A stretch of DNA of 64,000 nt from Thermasporomyces sp040195635 (lineage in GTDB: Bacteria; Actinomycetota; Actinomycetes; Propionibacteriales; Actinopolymorphaceae): positions 1-64,000 of the forward strand of contig NZ_JBEFTX010000018.1 of assembly GCF_040195635.1 (NCBI RefSeq). The letters run 5' to 3'. This document shows, one piece after another, positions 1-7,052 of this stretch (positions are counted from its first letter, which is position 1; the number at the start of each line of letters is the position of its first letter). The position numbers and the translations under genes are program-made. A model generated the notes under the pieces. The model worked only from the letters and a program-made list of their open reading frames with translations. It was not told where the DNA came from and searched no databases.

Positions 1-126
1 CTCCACACCGCCGACCTCACCCTCCTCCTCCAAGCCCACACCGCCTACAACCCCCACACACTCCGAGCGGCCCGCCTACTCTTCGACACCCGCGGCGTCA
101 GCGACGGGACAGCCGAGGTGCTCTGA
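1..126 (+). CDS. Nucleotide-sugar dehydrogenase, C-terminal fragment
   Basis: The window opens inside a gene; only the last 41 codons and the stop are present. The peptide has the form of the C-terminal NAD-binding domain of UDP-glucose/GDP-mannose dehydrogenases: a hydrophobic strand (DLTLLLQAH), then a helix, then a closing LLFDTRGV segment, which is the usual end of this family. Such enzymes oxidise the C6 hydroxyl of a nucleotide sugar to a carboxylate (for example UDP-glucose to UDP-glucuronate) in the cytoplasm. The methyltransferase, glycosyltransferase and sulfotransferase downstream fit a surface-polysaccharide locus. The substrate cannot be assigned from the tail alone. Family call from remembered motifs; fairly sure. 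Confidence 0.7.
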   Translation, partial: LHTADLTLLLQAHTAYNPHTLRAARLLFDTRGVSDGTAEVL

Positions 127-413
127 CCATCGTGCTCTCACCCCCCGAGTACACCGCCGACCATGACGTCATCACTCGACCACGAAGTGGGGCACCTGAC
201 GGCATCCAGGCTCCCACCGAGCGGATCCGGAGTAGTCCTCTTTCGGATCAAGGCGCCGCTGACGGGACGTGCCCAGATCATGGCTGAATCCCGGGCGAGA
301 GCGCTGCGACCTGGTTGGCCGCCCACGTGGCAATGGGGCCGTGCCGTGCCCTACCATCGCCCGATGGGCACCGCGCGACTCGGCCCACGGAGACGTAGGA
401 GACCCGCCCGCGA

Positions 414-1343
414 GTGTGGAGCGCACGAGCGGACTACGACGATTGGACGGACCGGCCAGTGAGAATGCGTGGGTATGCGGCCATCGGTGGCGTTGCATGG
501 CTGGCGATCGTGACACTCGCAGCAGCCGGTTCGGCCATCGGACTTGCTACAGCAGTATTGTTTGCCGTCCTCGGCCTCCTGGTGCTTGGCACCCTCGCCA
601 CCATCGTCACCACTCACCGGTTGCTCCAGAGGGTTCTAGCAGGCGTATCGCGACTCGATACGTCGAAGTTCGATGCAGATCTCAACGCGACCGGAAACCT
701 TGTTCGCCGGGACCTTCGCAAGACCTTCCGGCAGGTCGAAGCGATGCAGAACCTCTACGCGATCCTCGACATTCAGCACGCGCTCCCTGCATCCAGAGGC
801 TTCCCCGCCTCACCTGATCTGTTGCTGTTCCTGGTCGATCTGGTAGACCGCCACCGGCCACGAATGATCGTCGAGTGTGGGAGCGGCCTGTCCACCCTTT
901 GCCTCGCGCTTGCCATGCGCCGCTTCGGTATCGACGGCAAGGTCGTGGCACTGGAGCACCTTGCCGAATACGCCGAACAGTCCGAAGAGCTTCTCCGCAG
1001 GCACGAAGTAGGCAACCTCGCCGAGGTTCGTCGCGCACCCCTGGAGCCGTTCGCGTTCGACGGCTCATCGATCGACTGGTACGCGGAAGTTGCTTGGAAG
1101 GACCTCGACGGTATCGATCTGCTTTTCGTGGACGGGCCACCAAGCAAGCTGTCGCGGAACGCGCGTTACCCGTCGATTCCGTTGCTGTACGACCGACTGG
1201 CCGCCAGTGCGCACATCGTTCTCGACGACTACGCGCGCACGAAGGAGAAGGCCGTTGTCGAACGGTGGCGTAATGACTACCCGAGCCTCGTGGTCGAGAA
1301 CATCTCGCTGGAGAAGGGCGCAGCGCTACTTACACGCCGCTGA
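414..1343 (+). CDS. Membrane-anchored class I SAM-dependent methyltransferase
   Basis: The 309-residue protein has two predicted membrane helices (about residues 23-40 and 42-65), a linker, and a cytoplasmic Rossmann methyltransferase domain from about residue 130. The glycine-rich SAM motif VECGSGLS is at 153-160, followed by a LEH acidic strand end, DLLFVDGPP near residue 235 and LDDY near 270, as in the Methyltransf_24 type found in polysaccharide loci. The acceptor is unknown; a sugar or other surface glycan is plausible. The GTG at 414 is chosen because AGGAG lies at 397-401. An in-frame ATG at 465 would still include both helices. The 3' end overlaps the convergent glycosyltransferase by 14 bp. 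Confidence 0.75.
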   Translation: MWSARADYDDWTDRPVRMRGYAAIGGVAWLAIVTLAAAGSAIGLATAVLFAVLGLLVLGTLATIVTTHRLLQRVLAGVSRLDTSKFDADLNATGNLVRRDLRKTFRQVEAMQNLYAILDIQHALPASRGFPASPDLLLFLVDLVDRHRPRMIVECGSGLSTLCLALAMRRFGIDGKVVALEHLAEYAEQSEELLRRHEVGNLAEVRRAPLEPFAFDGSSIDWYAEVAWKDLDGIDLLFVDGPPSKLSRNARYPSIPLLYDRLAASAHIVLDDYARTKEKAVVERWRNDYPSLVVENISLEKGAALLTRR

Positions 1344-3291
1344 GTCGCTGTAGAACCCGCGATCCGGCACGCCGTGCCCGCCATACAAGGTTGATCCGCC
1401 CAACGCGGATGGCAAGGCTCGCGGAGCCCGGCACCTGCCGCGCATACCTCGGCCACTGGAACGGCTTTCCCCACCGGACGCCGCCAGTAAGGCTGTGCTG
1501 AGACGGGACGGGGATGTCGCGGTAGGTGTCGGTCGTCCCCACGCGAATGTGCACCGTCCACTCTCCTTCGGGGAGATCGCCCACATCAAACCGCGCGGTG
1601 AACCTCCCGCTGTCGGACACGATGGGCATGGTCCGGATGATGCCGTCCTCGGCGTGGAGCGCGACCGCGACAGGGTTGTGGTCGACGAGATCGAACTGTC
1701 CATCAACAGCAAGCGAGGTGCCGTCCCAGACCGCGCGGTCAAGCCGTACCGCGTCGCTCAAACTATGTTTGCTCTCGCCTATGTCGACGCTGAGGTTTCC
1801 GTACGGAACGGTGAAGTAGGTCGCTACCGCCTGCAGGCCACCGTTGCCGTCATCGGCGAGGTGCAGGGCTGTGGTGGTGCGAAGCTCAGACGTCCGCTGG
1901 CTTCCCAGCCGGGCTGTCCTGGTGAAGCCACCACGCCTGACTCTGATATAGAGATCCCAGATACCGTCGGGAAGTGGCCGGCCGTCGGCCACGTCAAGGA
2001 TGTTCAGGCGTGCCTCGAATCCTCTTTCGTCAGTGTGGGACGCAGTCACGGAGTACTCCGGGGACTCTGTGTCCCTCTCACGGACAGCGATCTCAATCGT
2101 GGAGTCCTCTGGAGCGAGCACCCGATCGAGCCCAGCAGTGCCGGTAAGGTGCAGCTCGGATCCTGTGAGGGAGTACGTCATCAGTTGGTGGCTGACCGTG
2201 AGGTAGTCGGTGACCTCGAAGTACCTGTCGGCGATCGACACGTCGGGATCGCGGAAGTACGGCAGATTGGCGAAACAGCGATCACCCTCGACTGTGAGGT
2301 TGAAAGGCCGGTAGCTCCGCTCGAAGAGATGGACCTCCATCAGGACGTCAAGGAGCTCGCGTTCGACCAGGTGATACCGGAGCCGGAGCGACCATGGGTG
2401 CAGCCGCTGTGCAAGTTCTGGCGTGAGATGGGTTCGGACAAGTGCGACGATCCGCGCGAACAACGCTTCCTTCTTGGCCCGATTCTTTTCTCTGGAGAGG
2501 TGGCTCATCACGTGCCGCAGCTCCAACTCGAAGTGTCGCCGCAGCAGGTGCTCGCGCTTGTCCGCTGCGGGAACTTCACTGGCCAACAGTGCGCACATGC
2601 GTTCCAGGACGGTGAGCCGGGACTCGGTGCCGCCCGACCTGGTGACGTGCTTGCCGTCGTCGCGGCGGATGGCGAAGTAGCAGTCATAGTCGGCCACGAC
2701 CGAGATCCGGCGTGCCCGAAGGTATGCCAACGCGCTGAAGGGCTGGTCCGAACAGTTCGTCAGATCGGTGGGGAAACGTATCGAGTGCTCCTCGAGCAGG
2801 TCTCGACGGAACAGCTTCAAGCAGCACAACGTCCAATAGACCCTGGAGCTGAAGAGATCGGCATCGGGCTGGTTGCTACGGAACATCGATTCCGGCACGC
2901 CGCGTCCGCCGACTCCCTTCATCTTACCCAGCACGATGTCAGCGGCGTTTGTCTCGGCGGTCCGGAGCAGCCGCTCCAACGCCTCGCGACCGAGATAGTC
3001 GTCTGCATCGACGAAGTAGACATAACGACCCCGGGCGAGATCGAGGCCCTTGTTGCGTGGGGCTGCCGGACCTCCAGACGCCTCCTGGTGAACTGGCCGG
3101 ATCACATCCGGGTGCAACGCCGCCCACCTGTCCAGCTCCTCTCCGGTGCCGTCAGTCGAGCCGTCATCGACCACGATGAGCTCCATACGCTCGGTCCCGA
3201 GCGACTGCGTAAGCACGGAATCAAGGCATTTGGTGAAATACGGCATCGCGTTGTGCGCCGGAATGATGACGCTGACGTCAGGCACACGCAT
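1330..3291 (-). CDS. Family 2 glycosyltransferase with long C-terminal beta-rich extension
   Basis: The 653-residue protein begins with a canonical GT-A domain: VSVIIPAHNA at residues 7-16, VVDDGSTDGT at 40-49 and the metal-binding DAD at 95-97. About 250 residues of GT2 fold are followed by roughly 400 residues with repeated LHLTGTAG-like and DGIWDLYIRVRRGG-like segments. This resembles the linker and C-terminal region of teichoic-acid glycosyltransferases of the TarS type. It probably transfers a sugar to an envelope polymer at the cytoplasmic face; no membrane helix is evident. The ATG at 3291 has a good ribosome site (GGGGAGGA) just upstream. The frame stays open to 3537, but that extension looks non-coding. 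Confidence 0.85.
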   Translation of the reverse strand: MRVPDVSVIIPAHNAMPYFTKCLDSVLTQSLGTERMELIVVDDGSTDGTGEELDRWAALHPDVIRPVHQEASGGPAAPRNKGLDLARGRYVYFVDADDYLGREALERLLRTAETNAADIVLGKMKGVGGRGVPESMFRSNQPDADLFSSRVYWTLCCLKLFRRDLLEEHSIRFPTDLTNCSDQPFSALAYLRARRISVVADYDCYFAIRRDDGKHVTRSGGTESRLTVLERMCALLASEVPAADKREHLLRRHFELELRHVMSHLSREKNRAKKEALFARIVALVRTHLTPELAQRLHPWSLRLRYHLVERELLDVLMEVHLFERSYRPFNLTVEGDRCFANLPYFRDPDVSIADRYFEVTDYLTVSHQLMTYSLTGSELHLTGTAGLDRVLAPEDSTIEIAVRERDTESPEYSVTASHTDERGFEARLNILDVADGRPLPDGIWDLYIRVRRGGFTRTARLGSQRTSELRTTTALHLADDGNGGLQAVATYFTVPYGNLSVDIGESKHSLSDAVRLDRAVWDGTSLAVDGQFDLVDHNPVAVALHAEDGIIRTMPIVSDSGRFTARFDVGDLPEGEWTVHIRVGTTDTYRDIPVPSQHSLTGGVRWGKPFQWPRYARQVPGSASLAIRVGRINLVWRARRAGSRVLQRLSGV

Positions 3292-3490
3292 ACGGTCCTC
3301 CCCTGGATCGTCGCCATGATGAGCAGCCTGTTGACCTGCAGGATCAACTTGCTGCGGAGAGCGGGCTTCACATTGAAGCCAGCTCGTGGGTCTCCAAGGC
3401 CCGGCCGCGAGCTGGCTTCCACTCACAACAAGGAATCGGTCGAGTCCGAATTGCAGGTAATGCCTACTAATAGATCGGAATTGGTTGAGG

Positions 3491-4090
3491 CTAACTTGAC
3501 GACAAGGCAGGCTTCTTCGAGGCGTTGTGCTTGACACTCCACTCGGCTAAAGCTGCCTCGAGGTCCCCTTTCGCATTGATGCGGTCAAGAAAGGCTGGAA
3601 AGTCCGTTTCGGCCGATTCGAGCCACATCGTCATGGCGCTCCGGCCATGAAGGAAGGTCTCTATGTTGGCCGTCACGGTGTCGACATAGTGGCGACAAAC
3701 CTCGAGGCGCCGCTCCTCTGGCCAATCCTTGACACGCTTGACGATTCCGTGTCCGAAAGCGCGAATCATCGATGCGCGGTACGCAGAGTTCCAGCGCTTG
3801 AGAAAGCTACGGGCAACGGCGTCAGGATCTCGGCGGAGGTGGACGTACAGAACCGGGCCGTCGCTGTATCGAGCGCCGAGAGCCCCGAGGTGCCAGCTAA
3901 GCCGGTTGTCGACCTCGACGTGGTCCGGCGGAAAGTCAAACCGCTCCGGGCCGACAAGCCGGGCTCGAGACTCGTGACCGGAAGTGTAGTTCGTCAGGTG
4001 CCCGCATGCCCGAGAGAATGTAACCGATCCACACCGACCGGTGCAGAGGACGAATATATTCACCGCCGCATGGTTCCACAACGACGTCAC
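3491..4090 (-). CDS. Sulfotransferase family protein
   Basis: The 199-residue protein opens with a hydrophobic strand and CTGRCGSVTF (residues 16-25), the 5'-phosphosulfate-binding loop of PAPS-dependent sulfotransferases. LRRDPDAVARS (residues 85-95) matches the 3'-phosphate-binding Arg/Ser segment. It would move sulfate from PAPS to a hydroxyl, here presumably of a surface glycan. It is transcribed towards the GT2 gene, 199 bp away. The start is uncertain: GTG at 4090 and GTG at 4063 both keep the P-loop, and neither has a strong ribosome site. The length is short for the family but both cofactor motifs are present. Confidence 0.72.
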   Translation of the reverse strand: MTSLWNHAAVNIFVLCTGRCGSVTFSRACGHLTNYTSGHESRARLVGPERFDFPPDHVEVDNRLSWHLGALGARYSDGPVLYVHLRRDPDAVARSFLKRWNSAYRASMIRAFGHGIVKRVKDWPEERRLEVCRHYVDTVTANIETFLHGRSAMTMWLESAETDFPAFLDRINAKGDLEAALAEWSVKHNASKKPALSSS

Positions 4091-4161
4091 ACAGGCAACC
4101 AGTCGCGGGATCCAACCACGGCCAACTGGTCAGCCCCACACGCGCTGTCTCACGCGCTGTC

Positions 4162-5034
4162 TCACGCGACCCAGGACGGGACGACCTGGGCCAACCGGTC
4201 CGGGTCGGACAGCAGGCGGATCACTGTGACGGCGCCGCCAGTGACCGTGAAGGCCATGACCGAAACCGGCCGCCCATCCACCGTGACGAGGACGCCCGGA
4301 ACACCGTCGACGACCGCCGGATGACCCAGTGCACCCGAGCGTGCGCCCAGCGTCGCCTGAGCCGCCACCTCGTTCGCGCCGCGGACGACACGGGTCCCTA
4401 CGGGGCTGGTTTGCCGGAGCTCGACATCGGGGGCGAGCACGGCGAGCAGTCCCGCAATGTCACCCCGGCCGGCTGCCGCGAGGAACGCGTCGACGACCTC
4501 CTGCTCCGCCGCGTCCGCTGCCGCCGCCGGCTTCCCCAGGCGGATCCGCCCGCGTGCCCGGCTGGCCAGCATCTTCGTGGCGGCGGTGCTGCGGCCGAGG
4601 ATCGCGGCGATGCCGTCGAACGGGATCTCGAACACGTCGTGGAGGACGAAGGACACCCGCTCGGCCGGGGTGAGGGCGTCCATGACGACGTACAGCGCGA
4701 GGCCGACGGAGTCCGCGAGCAGGACTTCCTCCTCGGGATCCGCCCGCGAGCCCCCGGCGTCCTCCCGCCCGAGCACCCCGACGCTCAGCTCGAGCGGCTG
4801 CTCGCCCCGGACCCCGCGCCTGCGGAGCATGTCGAGGCAGATCCGCCCGGTCACGGTGGTGAGCCAGCCGCGCAGGTCCTCGATACGCCCTCCGCCGGTG
4901 CGGGCGAGGCGCAGCCATGCCTCCTGCACGGCATCGTCGGCGTCGGCGTGCGAACCGAGGATGCGGAACGCGATCGCGTGCAGATAGGAACGATGGCTCT
5001 CGAACTCGGCGGCGATCTGTTCTTGCTCAGTCAC
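4162..5034 (-). CDS. ECF RNA polymerase sigma factor with C-terminal SnoaL-like domain
   Basis: The 290-residue protein has sigma-2 (about residues 10-75, with DADDAVQEAWLRLA), sigma-4 (about 130-185, with LTPAERVSFVLHDVFEIPF) and an additional domain of about 95 residues that fits the SnoaL/NTF2 fold. This is the SigJ/ECF41-like arrangement, in which the extra domain modulates activity in place of a separate anti-sigma factor. A divergent AhpD-like gene is the usual companion of this class. Both genes face a 167-bp intergenic region with matched ECF-type promoters (5073-5098 and 5133-5158), so the factor probably drives itself and the neighbour. The signal is unknown; the partner suggests redox or electrophile stress. 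Confidence 0.88.
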   Translation of the reverse strand: MTEQEQIAAEFESHRSYLHAIAFRILGSHADADDAVQEAWLRLARTGGGRIEDLRGWLTTVTGRICLDMLRRRGVRGEQPLELSVGVLGREDAGGSRADPEEEVLLADSVGLALYVVMDALTPAERVSFVLHDVFEIPFDGIAAILGRSTAATKMLASRARGRIRLGKPAAAADAAEQEVVDAFLAAAGRGDIAGLLAVLAPDVELRQTSPVGTRVVRGANEVAAQATLGARSGALGHPAVVDGVPGVLVTVDGRPVSVMAFTVTGGAVTVIRLLSDPDRLAQVVPSWVA

Positions 5035-5072
5035 GGTCTTCCCCCCGCGTGGGCGGCTGTGTCACCTATCAG

Positions 5073-5098
5073 GACGCATCGCGAGCCCGTGAGGTAAC
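5073..5098 (-). promoter_or_regulatory. ECF-type promoter of the sigma factor gene
   Basis: Read on the minus strand: GTTACC, exactly 16 bases, then CGTC, about 39 bp before the sigma-factor start. The -35 core sits in GGCGTTACCTC, an 11-mer repeated in inverted orientation at 5130-5140. The -35/-10 pattern and spacing are typical of ECF sigma factors. The pairing with the divergent copy supports autoregulation; this is an inference. Confidence 0.65.
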
Positions 5099-5132
5099 GC
5101 CCGAACCGGTGTTACTTCAGGCCGCGGCCGGC

Positions 5133-5158
5133 GTTACCTCCAGCCGCCGCCATACGTC
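5133..5158 (+). promoter_or_regulatory. ECF-type promoter of the AhpD-like gene
   Basis: GTTACC at 5133-5138, exactly 16 bases, then CGTC at 5155-5158, 43 bp before the AhpD-like start. It has the same -35, spacing and -10 as the divergent promoter at 5073-5098. Two such matches in one short intergenic region are unlikely by chance, so both are probably read by the adjacent sigma factor. Confidence 0.65.
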
Positions 5159-5201
5159 GTGGTGCCGTCCAGAGATCCACGATCTGCTCCACGGAGGAAC
5201 G

Positions 5202-5657
5202 GTGAAAGCACGAATCCAGAACGCGGGGGTTCAGCCCGACGTCACCACCGGCGTCCAACACCTCTTCAAGGCCATCTACGCCGGGGGCGCACCCCGTCAG
5301 ACGCTGGAGCTGGTGCATCTGCGCGCGAGCCAGATCAACGGCTGCAGCGCCTGCGTCGACACCGGCGCCGAGACCTCGAGGAAGGCCGGTATCGGACCTG
5401 AGAAGCTACTGGCCCTCGCCGCGTGGTACGAAAACCCGCTCTTCGACGACGCGGAGCGGGCGGCGCTCGCCCTCACCGAGGCCGCGACCCGGCTCTCGGA
5501 CCGACCCGGCGCGGTCACCGACGAGATCTGGGCGGAGGCCGCCAGACACTACGACGAGGGGCAGCTCCATGCCCTGGTACTGATGGTGGCGGTCACCAAC
5601 TTCTTCAACCGCATCAACACAACTCTCCGGGTGCCGGCCGGGACCCGGTGGGACTGA
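5202..5657 (+). CDS. Carboxymuconolactone decarboxylase (AhpD-like) family protein
   Basis: The 151-residue protein has the all-helical AhpD fold, with the redox CSAC motif at residues 48-51 after the LELVHLRASQINGC helix. Members act as peroxidase-cycle reductants or decarboxylases in the cytoplasm. The His usually found four residues after the second Cys (CxxCxxxH) is Gly55 here, so peroxidase chemistry is doubtful. GTG 5202 is preceded by GGAGG at 5193-5197, which fixes the start. It is divergent from an ECF sigma gene and sits behind an ECF-type promoter. AhpD proteins are common targets of this sigma class, which supports a stress role. Confidence 0.85.
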   Translation: MKARIQNAGVQPDVTTGVQHLFKAIYAGGAPRQTLELVHLRASQINGCSACVDTGAETSRKAGIGPEKLLALAAWYENPLFDDAERAALALTEAATRLSDRPGAVTDEIWAEAARHYDEGQLHALVLMVAVTNFFNRINTTLRVPAGTRWD

Positions 5658-5979
5658 CGCCGAACAGGGCGGCACGCGGGCGCGGAAGGTCGTACGCGTG
5701 CGTCTGTTCCGTTCAGACGAACGGACATGCCGGCACCGGCACCGCCGATCGCAGCACTTTCGAGGGGCGTCTCGACCCGCAGTCGAGCGCTTGACAAGTG
5801 CTGCGTCGGTCGGGGATTGTGCCGCCACGGCGGTGACCGGTCGCCGAGCTGTGGAACATCTCGCCCCAGTCGGGGTTCCATTGGCGAAGGGGAGTTCGCC
5901 CTCTCGGTCGTCGATATCACAAGCCGTTCTCTCCAACACCGCGTCGCTGGGGGACGAAGGTGTTCAGAGGAGGCTTGTC
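5658..5979. other. Intergenic region, 322 bp
   Basis: No convincing gene is seen on either strand between the AhpD-like and kinase-like genes. The last 15 bases contain the strong ribosome site AGAGGAGG (5966-5973) of the next gene. No second copy of the GTTACC-N16-CGTC promoter was noticed. Confidence 0.5.
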
Positions 5980-7038
5980 ATGACCAGGCACGCCAGCTTC
6001 AAGAAGGTCGTCCGGCGCCACGCCGAGCAGACCGGGCAGCGCTACACCGAGGCGTTGACCGATCTCGAGGGCCTCGGTGCGCGCATGGACCACATGCCCG
6101 CCGCTGACCGGCTGCTCGCGCATCTACGGGATCGGTACGAAATCGACGCGACGGCGGCGACGAAGCTGAGTCCGCACGCCACGTACGTCTTCCGCATCGA
6201 CAGGAATGACGGCGACCCGTGGATCGCCCGTGCGTTTCACCCCGCCCGTCCGAGGGCCGGCGCCGAGGGCGACGCCGCGATTTTGCGATTCCTGGAGCGG
6301 CACGACTACCCCGCGGAACGTCTCGCGGTCGACGACGCGGTGTCCGACTTCGACGGAAGCTCCGTCCTCGTCACCCGATTCGTCGAAGGCGAGCCCCTCC
6401 CCAAGGGCAGCGAGATCGCCCTCATGGGTGACCTGCTCGGACGGCTGCACGCGCTGCCGTACGACGAATCGGCCAGCCGCCCCGGTGGAGCCGTTGGTGA
6501 TGACCCCAGCCGGGAAGGCGCTCCGCGTCAGGACCTGCTGGCCGCCCTGTCGTTTCTCGACGCGGTGGACACGAAGGTCTCGGCGGCCCATCGCCAGCGA
6601 TTCGAGCAGCTCCGGGACCAGGTGCGCGCGGCTGACGACGGTCACGGTCTTCCCGAGGCGCTGCTCCACGGCTGCCTCCTCGCCTCTCCCGATCACGTGG
6701 TCGTGACCGGGCAAGGGCCGGCCGCAATCCATTGGATGGGATCTGGGCGTGGTCCGCGCCTCGCCGACTTCGCCTACCTGATGTGGGGCACCTGGCTCAA
6801 TGAGGAAGAGATCGACGCGGGCGTCAACGCCTACCGCCGGCACGTCGAGCTGACCGACGAGGAACTCGACCGACTCGAGGCGGTGATGCGCATGCGGCCG
6901 CTGTACCTCATGGCCTACACGTACCGGCGTCACGTCGAGAGGCACCACGACGGCGGCGCCGAAGTCGACTGGAAGTGGTTCAACCCCGAGTACATCCACG
7001 CAGCTGCGGCCGCGACCAGAGCCGCGTTCCGCAGATAG
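5980..7038 (+). CDS. Aminoglycoside phosphotransferase-fold protein, probable pseudokinase
   Basis: The 352-residue protein follows the APH/choline-kinase layout: N-lobe about 50-135, hinge TRFVEGEPL at 132-140, helical C-lobe. The catalytic loop HGDxxxxxN reads HGCLLASPDH (residues 230-239), so the catalytic Asp is Cys232 and the Asn is Asp238. The metal-binding Asp is His251 (IHWMGSGRGPR). With both key acids replaced, phosphotransfer looks unlikely; a binding or regulatory role is more plausible. The first 30 residues (FKKVVRRHAEQTGQRYTEAL) form a basic helix module that I recall, without certainty, on other actinobacterial proteins. The start is fixed by AGAGGAGG at 5966-5973. The UvrA-like gene begins 14 bp downstream, probably in one operon. 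Confidence 0.75.
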   Translation: MTRHASFKKVVRRHAEQTGQRYTEALTDLEGLGARMDHMPAADRLLAHLRDRYEIDATAATKLSPHATYVFRIDRNDGDPWIARAFHPARPRAGAEGDAAILRFLERHDYPAERLAVDDAVSDFDGSSVLVTRFVEGEPLPKGSEIALMGDLLGRLHALPYDESASRPGGAVGDDPSREGAPRQDLLAALSFLDAVDTKVSAAHRQRFEQLRDQVRAADDGHGLPEALLHGCLLASPDHVVVTGQGPAAIHWMGSGRGPRLADFAYLMWGTWLNEEEIDAGVNAYRRHVELTDEELDRLEAVMRMRPLYLMAYTYRRHVERHHDGGAEVDWKWFNPEYIHAAAAATRAAFRR

Positions 7039-7052
7039 GTAGCGTTCGCGAA

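Noticed and set aside
1495..3534. Long plus-strand open frame of 679 codons opposite the glycosyltransferase
   Set aside because: It is antisense to a protein with clear GT2 motifs. Its own translation has no domains, and such long antisense frames are expected in high-GC DNA.
3292..3537. N-terminal extension of the glycosyltransferase frame
   Set aside because: The extra residues show no fold and precede a strong ribosome site and a canonical GT2 start at 3291.
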